Positions 1-6,714 of a stretch of 11,222 bases of DNA are shown here, piece by piece. The notes beneath the pieces are model-generated. The model ran no database searches and was not told the DNA's origin. It saw only the letters and a list, made by a program, of their open reading frames with translations. Each line of letters opens with the position of its first letter. The first letter of the stretch is position 1. The DNA is from Prevotellaceae bacterium UBA4361 (GTDB taxonomy: Bacteria; Bacteroidota; Bacteroidia; Bacteroidales; Bacteroidaceae). The DNA is taken from the NCBI GenBank assembly GCA_002393575.1, contig DGSN01000011.1, forward strand, positions 15,849 to 27,070. The letters are read 5' to 3'. Both the position numbers and the translations under genes were made by a program.

Positions 1-133
1 TTCAAGGATTAAAAAGGATTCTCGTTGATGATGGTTTTCTGTCAGGGATTTATAGAATTAAAAAGGATTCTCGTCAATGATAGATTTCTGTCAGGGATTT
101 ATAGGATTTAAAGGGATTTTGTTGATGATGATA
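1..133. repeat. Tandem array of ~2.5 AT-rich 49-bp units
   Basis: Two units share long identical blocks at a spacing of exactly 49 bases: AAAAAGGATTCTCGT at 11-25 and 60-74, and GTCAGGGATTTATAG at 41-55 and 90-104. The left unit is cut by the window edge. The third unit (from 91) keeps the GGATT pattern and a degenerate TTGATGATGAT spacer, then fades out just before the downstream gene. Each unit combines a 30-nt core carrying phased GGATT motifs with a spacer of about 19 bases. The array probably continues to the left of the window. It holds no open reading frame of note. Confidence 0.85.
91..120 (+). repeat. 30-nt GGATT core repeat, left arm beside the GxxExxY gene
   Basis: This core starts TCAGGGATTT and has GGATT at core offsets 5, 14 and 24. 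The same start and offsets occur at 42-71 (with GAATT at the middle position), at 554-583 on the opposite strand, and at 2181-2210. This copy is the one nearest the GxxExxY start codon and forms an imperfect inverted-repeat pair with the copy at 554-583. Confidence 0.75.
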
Positions 134-147
134 TAATAGAGGAATTT

Positions 148-519
148 ATGCTTTATGAGGATTTGACAAGGCAAATTATTGGTGCATACTATGATGTGTA
201 TAACACATTAGGATATGGTTTCTTGGAACAAGTTTATCATAATGCGATGGTGGTGGAGCTGAGGAATCGAGGACTGTTCTGTGAAAGTCAGAAACATATA
301 GATGTGTTTTATAAAAATGAAGTCATAGGTTTTTATATTCCTGATATTATCGTTGAAAACAAAATCATTTTAGAACTTAAAGCTCTGCCAGAATTGACAG
401 GCGTAGAGGCATCGCAAGTGTTGAACTATTTGAAAGCGACGAGAATGGAAGTTGGAATACTGTTGAATTTTGGAGCTCCTACGGCCTCATATAGAAGATA
501 CGATAATCATTTTGAATAA
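148..519 (+). CDS. GxxExxY family protein (PD-(D/E)XK nuclease-like)
   Basis: This 123-residue protein belongs to the GxxExxY family, whose members have the PD-(D/E)XK nuclease fold and no settled function. The defining motif reads GFLEQVY at residues 24-30. A nuclease-type core is visible: D66 in YIPDIIVE, followed by E76-L-K78 in ILELKA, and a conserved EASQVLNYL helix around 87-95, so the putative metal-binding residues are intact. Length is normal for the family. The ATG at 148 is supported by AGAGGA at 138-143, one of the few Shine-Dalgarno-like sites here, and by a TATAAT-like string at 132-137. The gene is clearly more AT-rich than its neighbours and lies between inverted copies of a 30-nt repeat, which suggests acquisition by transfer. 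Its role (repair, mobile-element maintenance or defence) cannot be read from the sequence. Family assignment is confident; catalytic activity is inferred. Confidence 0.9.
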   Translation: MLYEDLTRQIIGAYYDVYNTLGYGFLEQVYHNAMVVELRNRGLFCESQKHIDVFYKNEVIGFYIPDIIVENKIILELKALPELTGVEASQVLNYLKATRMEVGILLNFGAPTASYRRYDNHFE

Positions 520-553
520 TAATAAATAGAAAGATTGGGGACTGAGAGATAGG

Positions 554-583
554 TAAATCCTTTAAAATCCTTAAAATCCCTGA
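554..583 (-). repeat. 30-nt GGATT core repeat, right arm (inverted)
   Basis: Read on the - strand this segment begins TCAGGGATTT and has GGATT at offsets 5, 14 and 24, the same register as the copies at 91-120 and 2181-2210. It lacks the spacer that joins the tandem units at the left edge, so the 30-nt core seems to be the independent unit. It ends 18 bases before the prfC start codon and takes up much of the gap between the two genes. No clear TAnnTTTG promoter for prfC is visible in this gap. Confidence 0.75.
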
Positions 584-601
584 TTATATTTTTACTGATT
601 A

Positions 602-2167
602 ATGAACGAAATAGAAAGAAGACGAACATTTGCCATCATTTCGCACCCTGATGCTGGTAAGACAACGCTGACGGAGAAGTTGCTGCTTTTCGGTGGTCAG
701 ATTCAGGTGGCAGGTGCGGTGAAATCGAATAAGATTAAGAAAACGGCTACTTCTGACTGGATGGAAATCGAGAAACAACGTGGTATCTCGGTTTCTACAT
801 CCGTGATGGAGTTTGACTATAAGGACTACAAGGTGAATATCCTTGACACGCCTGGTCATCAGGACTTTGCGGAGGACACGTTCCGCACTCTGACGGCTGT
901 GGATAGTGCGATTATCGTGATTGACGGAGCTAAGGGTGTGGAGACGCAGACTCGCAAGCTGATGACCGTGTGCCGTATGCGCAAGACACCTGTAATAGTG
1001 TTTATCAACAAGATGGACCGTGAGGGACGCGACCCGTTTGACTTGCTCGATGAGGTGGAAACCGAACTGCAAATCAAGGTGCGCCCATTGTCGTGGCCTA
1101 TCAATCAGGGTGCTCGCTTCAAGGGTGTTTACAACATCTATGAGAAGAAGCTGAACCTCTTCACGCCCGACAAGCAGGTGGTGACGGAGAAAGTGGAGGT
1201 GGATATCAACAGCGACGAACTGGAGAAGCGTGTGGGTGAGCAGGATGCAGCGAAACTGCGTGAGGACTTGGAACTTGTGGAAGGTGTGTATCCTGAGTTT
1301 GATGTCAATACCTATTTGGATGCAGAAGTGGCTCCTGTTTTCTTCGGCTCTGCCCTGAACAACTTTGGTGTGCAAGAATTGTTGGATTGCTTTGTGGAGA
1401 TTGCTCCAAATCCTCGTCCTACCACTGCCGAAGAACGATTGGTGAAGCCCGAAGAGCCCAAGTTTACGGGTTTCATCTTTAAAATTACTGCTAACATCGA
1501 CCCGAACCATCGTTCTTGTACAGCATTCTGTAAGGTTTGTTCGGGCAAGTTCATTCGCAATGCTCCCTATTTGCATGTGCGCCAAGGGAAGACCGTCCGT
1601 TTTTCTTCGCCAACTCAGTTCATGGCACAGAAGAAAAGCACGATTGACGAGGCTTACCCTGGTGACATCGTTGGCTTGCCAGACAATGGTATCTTCAAAA
1701 TAGGCGACACGCTGACCGAAGGCGAACAGTTGCACTTCAAGGGATTGCCAAGTTTCTCGCCTGAAATGTTCAAGTACATAGAAAATGCCGACCCAATGAA
1801 AACCAAGCAGTTGGAGAAAGGCATCAATCAATTGATGGACGAAGGCGTGGCTCAGTTGTTCATCAACCAGTTCAACGGTCGCAAACTGATTGGAACGGTG
1901 GGACAACTGCAATTCGAAGTGATTCAGTATCGTCTGGAGAATGAATACAATGCGCTGTGTAAGTGGGAACCTGCTCATCTGCACAAGGCTTGCTGGATTG
2001 AGAGCGACGACGAAGAAGAATATGAGAACTTCAAGAAGCGCAAGTATCAGTACATGGCAAAAGACCGAGAGGGTAGGGATGTGTTCCTTGCCGATTCGGG
2101 ATATGTGCTGATGATGGCTCAGCAAGATTTCAAGCATATCAAGTTCCATTTCACCAGCGAATTCTAA
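602..2167 (+). CDS. prfC: Peptide chain release factor 3 (RF3)
   Basis: RF3 is a cytoplasmic translational GTPase that removes RF1/RF2 from the ribosome after peptide release. The 521 residues match the usual family length of about 520-530. The GTPase motifs occur in order: P-loop SHPDAGKT (14-21), switch I RGIS (60-63), DTPGHQDF (82-89), NKMDR (136-140) and GSALNNFGV near 258. The middle and C-terminal parts look like RF3 (for example the stretch reading QLQFEVIQYRLENEYNA) rather than EF-G, which is longer. The ATG at 602 sits directly before the conserved MNEIERRRTFAIISHPDAGK start. No Shine-Dalgarno is seen, which is normal for this phylum. The gene follows the GxxExxY locus by 82 bases and may be read through from it, because no promoter of its own is obvious. 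A long antisense ORF covers nearly the whole gene but is a codon-usage shadow. Confidence 0.97.
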   Translation: MNEIERRRTFAIISHPDAGKTTLTEKLLLFGGQIQVAGAVKSNKIKKTATSDWMEIEKQRGISVSTSVMEFDYKDYKVNILDTPGHQDFAEDTFRTLTAVDSAIIVIDGAKGVETQTRKLMTVCRMRKTPVIVFINKMDREGRDPFDLLDEVETELQIKVRPLSWPINQGARFKGVYNIYEKKLNLFTPDKQVVTEKVEVDINSDELEKRVGEQDAAKLREDLELVEGVYPEFDVNTYLDAEVAPVFFGSALNNFGVQELLDCFVEIAPNPRPTTAEERLVKPEEPKFTGFIFKITANIDPNHRSCTAFCKVCSGKFIRNAPYLHVRQGKTVRFSSPTQFMAQKKSTIDEAYPGDIVGLPDNGIFKIGDTLTEGEQLHFKGLPSFSPEMFKYIENADPMKTKQLEKGINQLMDEGVAQLFINQFNGRKLIGTVGQLQFEVIQYRLENEYNALCKWEPAHLHKACWIESDDEEEYENFKKRKYQYMAKDREGRDVFLADSGYVLMMAQQDFKHIKFHFTSEF

Positions 2168-2180
2168 TCAGAGGAAATCA

Positions 2181-2210
2181 TCAGGGATTTGAGGGATTTT
2201 AGAGGATTCT
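2181..2210 (+). repeat. 30-nt GGATT core repeat, solitary copy after prfC
   Basis: It begins TCAGGGATTT, with GGATT at offsets 5, 14 and 24, identical in register to the copies around the GxxExxY gene about 1.6 kb upstream. It lies 13 bases after the prfC stop codon. It has no hairpin and no T-tract, so it does not look like an intrinsic terminator. Confidence 0.7.
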
Positions 2211-2281
2211 AACACTCCATTATTGATACCCTTTGAGTTCTTGATAAAACATGATATTTAGACACGAAAAGAACGAAGTCT

Positions 2282-2848
2282 ATGATGCAGGATGAAGTGA
2301 AAAAGGCGATTGAGGTGATGCGCAATGGCGGTGTCATCCTTTATCCAACAGATACCGTTTGGGGCATTGGTTGCGATGCTACGAACGAAGAGGCGGTGAA
2401 GCGTGTGTATGAAATCAAGCGTCGTGACGACTCGAAGGCGTTGATTTGCTTGGTGGATAGTGACGCACGGCTGTCCCGCTATGTGCGAAAGGTGGCAGAC
2501 GTGGTGTGGGACATGATTGGTTTGGCAACCAAACCGCTGACCATCATTTACGAGAATGCAAACGGTCTTGCCCCCAATCTTTTGGCTGAAGATGGAAGTG
2601 TGGGCATTCGTGTCACCAACGAGGAATTTTCGAAGGAGCTCTGCTATCGTTTCCAAAAGCCAATTGTCTCCACCAGCGCGAATATCAGTGGTGAGCCAAC
2701 GCCGCAGAACTTTGCAGAGATTTCTGAGGAAATCAAGAATGCGGTTGACTATGTGGTGAAATACAATCAGAAGAGCAAGGAAAAGCATCAGCCTTCGAGT
2801 GTGGTGAAGATTAAGGAAAACGGAGAATTCAAGATTATTCGACCTTGA
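2282..2848 (+). CDS. tsaC: L-threonylcarbamoyladenylate synthase (YrdC/TsaC type)
   Basis: This enzyme makes threonylcarbamoyl-AMP from threonine, bicarbonate and ATP, the first step of the t6A37 modification of ANN-reading tRNAs. The 188 residues form a single YrdC domain, so this is the short TsaC form without the C-terminal Sua5 domain. Visible hallmarks are ILYPTDTVWGIG (19-30), the basic KRR (46-48) with K52, and the STSAN nucleotide-binding motif at 130-134. The protein starts with two adjacent ATGs (2282 and 2285) and either could serve. A weak promoter-like pair, TTTG at 2232-2235 and TATTTAGA 19 bases later, lies upstream but matches the consensus poorly. The ClC and fmt genes follow closely on the same strand, suggesting an operon. 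The symbol follows the family; Bacteroidales annotations often say Sua5/YciO/YrdC. Confidence 0.93.
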   Translation: MMQDEVKKAIEVMRNGGVILYPTDTVWGIGCDATNEEAVKRVYEIKRRDDSKALICLVDSDARLSRYVRKVADVVWDMIGLATKPLTIIYENANGLAPNLLAEDGSVGIRVTNEEFSKELCYRFQKPIVSTSANISGEPTPQNFAEISEEIKNAVDYVVKYNQKSKEKHQPSSVVKIKENGEFKIIRP

Positions 2849-2939
2849 GTTGACTCTCAACCAACGATGGCTAAAAATAAGGGAAAGGAAAAAGAGGATG
2901 GCAGGATTGATAGGAATACTTAGGAAGGAAGTGAAAGTG

Positions 2940-4715
2940 ATGAACACCATCACCGAATGGGTGAAGGGCGGACACACGCATCGTCAGATTCTCATTGTGA
3001 TAAGTCTGATGGTCGGTGTCTGTACGGCTTTGGCTGCCTTCGTTCTGAAGTTCCTGGTCGGTTTCATCCAGCATTTCTTGACGCGAGAATTTGAGGCAAG
3101 CGAAGTGAACGGACTCTACTTGCTCTATCCAGCCATCGGCATTTTGCTTTGCTCGCTTTTCGTGAGATATTTGGTTCGTGATGACATCAGTCATGGAGTG
3201 ACCAAGATTCTCTATGCCATCTCTCGCAAACGTGCCCGCATCAAACGGCATAACCGCTGGTCGAGTGTCGTTGCCAGTGCTATCACCATCGGCTTTGGTG
3301 GTTCCGTCGGAGCCGAGGCACCTATCGTGCTGACGGGTTCCGCCTTCGGTTCGGAATTGGGCAAGCGTTTCCATCTTCCTCAGCAAACGGTGATGCTCTT
3401 GGTGGGATGTGGTGCAGCAGGTGCCATCGCTGGCATCTTCAAAGCCCCAATTGCGGGACTGATGTTCGTGATTGAGGTGCTGATGCTCGACTTGAACATG
3501 GCTTCATTGCTTCCGCTCTTGGTGACGAGTATCACGTCCGTCTGTGTTTCTTATGCTTTGTATGGCACGGAATCGATGTTTGCTTTCCATTTGGAAAAAC
3601 CATTCTCCATCGACATCATTCCGAGCTGTATCATGCTGGGTGTCTTCTGTGGGCTCGTGTCGTTGTATTTTACCAGAGCCATGAATTGGACGGAAGGCAT
3701 CTTTGCCAAACTCAAGAATCCTCTCCAGAAGTTTTTTGTTGGGGCGCTCATTCTGGGTGTTCTCATCTATTTTCTCCCTGCACTCTATGGCGAAGGCTAT
3801 GGAGTGATTGACCAGTTGATAGACAATGCTTCAGCCAACGAAATCATGCACAACACCTATTTTTACGGACAAGGTGAAAGCCAACTTTTGCTTTATCTGT
3901 CGCTTGTGCTGTTGATGAAAGTGTTTGCCTCGTCTGCCACGAATGGTGGAGGAGGATGTGGTGGAGTGTTCGCACCAAGTCTGTTCGTTGGTGCCATTGC
4001 TGGTTTTATTTTCGCATCCCTTTGGAACTACATTTTCCAGCTCAATCCTGAAAGTCTGGGGTTCATTCTTCCTGCCAATTGCGCTCTTTATGGCATGGCA
4101 GGATTGATGTCGGGCATCATGCACGCTCCGCTCACGGGCATCTTCCTGATTGCCGAACTGACGGGCGGCTATCAGCTCTTTGTGCCTATTATGATTGTGT
4201 CGGCAGTGTCCTATCTTGTCATTTGCGTGTTTGAACCTCACAGCATTTACGCCATGCGTTTGGCTCGCCGAGGAGAATTGCTCACGCACGACAAGGACGA
4301 TGCCATCCTCACGGTGCTGAACCTGGACTCATTGATTGAGACGGATTTCGTCTGCGTGAGACCCGATTGGGGACTCTCGAAGATTGTGTCTGCCATTGAG
4401 TATTCACGCCGTAATTTGTTTCCTGTGCTCAACGAGGCAGGCCAGTTGATTGGAGTGATGTCGCTCGATTCAGTGCGTCATTATATGTTCCGTTCGGAGC
4501 TTTATCATCACTATCAGGTTTCTCATTTCATGAAACCTGCACCAGCCGTTCTTACAACCACAGACACGCTGAAGGTGGCTGCGGAGAAGTTTGAGGAAAC
4601 CAAAGCCTGGAACTTGCCTGTGGTGGATGTGAACGGATGCTTTGTTGGATTCATTTCGCGTTCAGGTCTTTTCAATTCCTACCGAAAGACGCTGGTTGAC
4701 TTCACTGCGGAATGA
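2940..4715 (+). CDS. ClC-family chloride channel/transporter with CBS pair
   Basis: This is an inner-membrane ClC protein: about 430 residues of hydrophobic helices followed by two CBS domains (about 461-582). Numbered from the ATG at 2940 (591 residues), the signature loops are SHGVT (84-88, where CLC-ec1 has GSGIP), GAEAP (124-128, with gating glutamate E126), GVFAP (342-346) and Y437 in HSIYAMR, matching the pore tyrosine. The CLC-ec1 proton-pathway glutamate E203 corresponds to V180 (FVIEVL), as in animal ClC channels. The frame stays open back to a TTG at 2850, but the family-like N-terminus begins at MNTITEWV, with AAGGAA about a dozen bases upstream, so I prefer 2940. ATG 2898 is a possible alternative. 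The gene lies 91 bases after the tsaC-like gene and 49 before fmt. The CBS pair may sense nucleotides, by analogy with the family. Confidence 0.93.
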   Translation: MNTITEWVKGGHTHRQILIVISLMVGVCTALAAFVLKFLVGFIQHFLTREFEASEVNGLYLLYPAIGILLCSLFVRYLVRDDISHGVTKILYAISRKRARIKRHNRWSSVVASAITIGFGGSVGAEAPIVLTGSAFGSELGKRFHLPQQTVMLLVGCGAAGAIAGIFKAPIAGLMFVIEVLMLDLNMASLLPLLVTSITSVCVSYALYGTESMFAFHLEKPFSIDIIPSCIMLGVFCGLVSLYFTRAMNWTEGIFAKLKNPLQKFFVGALILGVLIYFLPALYGEGYGVIDQLIDNASANEIMHNTYFYGQGESQLLLYLSLVLLMKVFASSATNGGGGCGGVFAPSLFVGAIAGFIFASLWNYIFQLNPESLGFILPANCALYGMAGLMSGIMHAPLTGIFLIAELTGGYQLFVPIMIVSAVSYLVICVFEPHSIYAMRLARRGELLTHDKDDAILTVLNLDSLIETDFVCVRPDWGLSKIVSAIEYSRRNLFPVLNEAGQLIGVMSLDSVRHYMFRSELYHHYQVSHFMKPAPAVLTTTDTLKVAAEKFEETKAWNLPVVDVNGCFVGFISRSGLFNSYRKTLVDFTAE

Positions 4716-4764
4716 TGTTTCTTCATCAATCACAAAGATTTAGACTCAATAATAACACTACGAT

Positions 4765-5766
4765 ATGAAAAAGGAAGAACTGAGAATCGTCTATATGGGA
4801 ACGCCCGACTTTGCTGTGGAAAGTTTGCGTGCCCTCGTTGAAGGTGGCTACAATGTGGTGGGTGTGATAACCATGCCCGACAAACCGATGGGTCGTCATG
4901 GTAGTGTGCTCCAGCCCAGCCCTGTGAAGAAGTATGCCGTGGAGCATGGCTTGAAGGTGCTTCAGCCTGAAAAGTTGAAAGACGAGGCTTTCCTCGAAGA
5001 ACTCCGTGCGCTGAAGGCAGACTTGCAGATTGTCGTCGCTTTCCGAATGTTGCCCGAAGTGGTGTGGGCAATGCCGCCAATGGGTACATTCAATCTTCAT
5101 GCCTCGCTCCTCCCGCAGTATCGTGGTGCTGCTCCTATCAACTGGGCTGTCATCAACGGAGAAACCGAAACGGGCATCACGACTTTCTTCCTGAAACACG
5201 AGATTGACACGGGCAAGATTATTCAGCAAGTGCGTGTGCCAATCCATGAGACGGACAACGTGGAGGACGTACATGACAGGCTGATGCTGCTTGGAGGAAA
5301 ACTGGTGACAGAAACCGTTGATAACATCCTTGCAGGAACAATCCAACCTATCGAACAGGCAGAACTTGTGGATGCAGGTGCCGAACTCAAGCCTGCTCCA
5401 AAGATTTTCCATGAAACTTGCCAAATCAACTGGAACCAGCCTCTCAAGAAAGTGTATGACTTCATCCGTGGCTTGAGTCCTTATCCTGCTGCATGGACGG
5501 AGTTTGAGGATACCAAGGGCAAGAGACAATCCGTGAAGATTTTCTCAACTTCCATGGTCGAAAGAGTGTTCACTGCTTCCGAACGAATGCCAGCACCGGG
5601 AGAAGTCCTGACCGATGGCAAGTCCTACCTTCATGTGATGTGCCAGAATGGTTTGTTGAGCATCAACGAACTACAAATGGCTGGCAAAAAACGTATGCCT
5701 GTTGCAGATTTCCTGCGCGGTTATGATGTGACAGGTGGTTTGGCATTTATTGCGTCAGATTGTTAA
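4765..5766 (+). CDS. fmt: Methionyl-tRNA formyltransferase
   Basis: Fmt transfers a formyl group from 10-formyl-tetrahydrofolate to Met-tRNAi before initiation. The 333 residues are slightly longer than E. coli Fmt. The N-terminal hydrolase fold begins RIVYMGTPDFAVESL. The catalytic and folate site FNLHASLLPQYRGAAPINWA (109-128) carries N110 and H112, with D148 in HEIDTGK completing the usual Asn-His-Asp set. The C-terminal anticodon-side domain (about 210-325) contains KVYDFIRGLSPYPAAW. The ATG at 4765 fits the family start, and no Shine-Dalgarno is present. It is the last gene of the probable tsaC-clc-fmt run and is followed by a separate promoter for the sigma gene. I see no hairpin terminator right after its stop, so some read-through into the sigma gene is possible. 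Confidence 0.97.
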   Translation: MKKEELRIVYMGTPDFAVESLRALVEGGYNVVGVITMPDKPMGRHGSVLQPSPVKKYAVEHGLKVLQPEKLKDEAFLEELRALKADLQIVVAFRMLPEVVWAMPPMGTFNLHASLLPQYRGAAPINWAVINGETETGITTFFLKHEIDTGKIIQQVRVPIHETDNVEDVHDRLMLLGGKLVTETVDNILAGTIQPIEQAELVDAGAELKPAPKIFHETCQINWNQPLKKVYDFIRGLSPYPAAWTEFEDTKGKRQSVKIFSTSMVERVFTASERMPAPGEVLTDGKSYLHVMCQNGLLSINELQMAGKKRMPVADFLRGYDVTGGLAFIASDC

Positions 5767-5802
5767 AAAATTCACGAAGACGTAAAAAAATAGTCAAAAA
5801 GT

Positions 5803-5833
5803 TTTGATTATTGTTTAAAAATACGTTACTTTG
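5803..5833 (+). promoter_or_regulatory. Bacteroidetes-type promoter of the ECF sigma gene
   Basis: TTTG at 5803-5806 (-33 box) is separated by 19 bases from TTACTTTG at 5826-5833, a seven-of-eight or better match to the -7 consensus TAnnTTTG. The spacing is that of the primary sigma factor of this phylum. Transcription should start near 5840, giving a leader of about 98 bases that opens with a small stem (CAGAC 5842-5846 with GTCTG 5852-5856). Confidence 0.75.
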
Positions 5834-5937
5834 CATCCGAACAGACAACGAGTCTGCAAGTAATTCAATATTAACCAACTTCAAAAACATTATTGCCTAT
5901 CGGAGAAACATTACGCTAAACCAAAACCGGAAGCTTA

Positions 5938-6531
5938 ATGAAAAAAATTAAGGAACAGACTGACGAACAGTTAGTACGTTCATACATTGCAGGCAATAAT
6001 GCAGCCTTCGACGCGTTACTTCATCGCTACGAGAGCAAGGTGTTTACCTACATAGCATATTCTGTTCGAAACGAGGAATTGGCTCAAGACCTATTCCAAG
6101 AATGCTTCATTAAGATTATTACGAAGTTGCAGGGCGGACAATACACCGAGAACGGAAAGTTCGCTTCGTGGGTGATGCGCATTGCGCACAATCTGATTAT
6201 CGACTACCATCGTCAGAATCAGACGCGAACAGAAATTTCGAACGATGAAGTGGAGGTGGACCTCTTCAATAATGCTTCATTGGCAGTTGACGAGAATCGC
6301 GAAAAGGAAATGATTGACCAGCAGCTCCTGGCTGACGTGAAGTCACTGATTAAGTTGCTCCCCGAAAGCCAGCGCGAGGTGGTGCTCATGCGCTATTACG
6401 ACGAACTGAGTTTCAAGGAAATAGCCGAAAAGACAGGTGTAAGTATCAATACGGCACTGGGACGTATGCGCTATGCTCTCATCAATCTTCGCCGATTGGC
6501 TGACAAGTACGATGTCAACATTGCGGTTTGA
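5938..6531 (+). CDS. ECF-type RNA polymerase sigma factor
   Basis: This 197-residue sigma-70 family protein directs RNA polymerase to alternative promoters. Region 2 (about 25-92) includes RYESKVFTYIAYSVRN, the acidic AQDLFQECFIKI and WVMRIAHNLIIDYHRQ. Region 4 (about 137-188) is a helix-turn-helix with LLPESQREVVLMRYYDELSFKEIAEKTGVSINTALGRMR split across it. No region 3 is present, which defines the ECF class. It has its own promoter and a strong terminator, so it is a one-gene unit. No anti-sigma or sensor gene lies next to it: the next gene is convergent. Close relatives seem widespread in Bacteroidales as orphan sigmas, so control may be transcriptional rather than by sequestration (inference). 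The ATG follows a short A-rich leader without a Shine-Dalgarno. Regulon unknown. Confidence 0.95.
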   Translation: MKKIKEQTDEQLVRSYIAGNNAAFDALLHRYESKVFTYIAYSVRNEELAQDLFQECFIKIITKLQGGQYTENGKFASWVMRIAHNLIIDYHRQNQTRTEISNDEVEVDLFNNASLAVDENREKEMIDQQLLADVKSLIKLLPESQREVVLMRYYDELSFKEIAEKTGVSINTALGRMRYALINLRRLADKYDVNIAV

Positions 6532-6622
6532 TTTCATCGTTACTTGACTCTTCAATATAGAAAAAATCCAACTTCGTGCAGTGATTGCACATTGCAATAC
6601 TTTTATTTTAATAAAACATTAG

Positions 6623-6658
6623 AAGTGCGGACGGGTATGCCTATACCAGTCCGCACTT
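6623..6658. terminator. Rho-independent, probably bidirectional terminator
   Basis: AAGTGCGGAC (6623-6632) pairs perfectly with GTCCGCACTT (6649-6658). Inside, GGTAT (6634-6638) pairs with ATACC (6643-6647) after one G/A mismatch, leaving a small loop. On the + strand it is followed by AATTTTTGTC, and on the - strand by a T-rich run, so it can end both the sigma gene and the convergent CotH-like gene, whose stop lies 57 bases away. Confidence 0.8.
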
Positions 6659-6714
6659 AATTTTTGTCACTTTCTTTTTAGGAAATGATTGTTGGCAAAG
6701 TCTGTTTCCCCCCA

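Noticed and set aside
599..2149. 516-codon open frame antisense to prfC
   Set aside because: It lies on the opposite strand of an unmistakable RF3 gene, shows no recognisable family, has a composition (many His, Leu, Arg) typical of an antisense shadow, and has no promoter box.
2232..2262. Promoter of the tsaC-like gene (TTTG, 19 bases, TATTTAGA)
   Set aside because: Spacing is right, but the -7 box misses two of the fixed positions; mentioned only in the gene entry.
2850..2939. TTG-start extension of the ClC protein, one base after the tsaC-like stop
   Set aside because: The added 30 residues are basic and do not resemble a ClC N-terminus; ATG 2940 gives a family-like start. An 18-codon frame from ATG 2867 in another phase (MAKNKGKEKED...) was also noted but ends at a stop and has no support.
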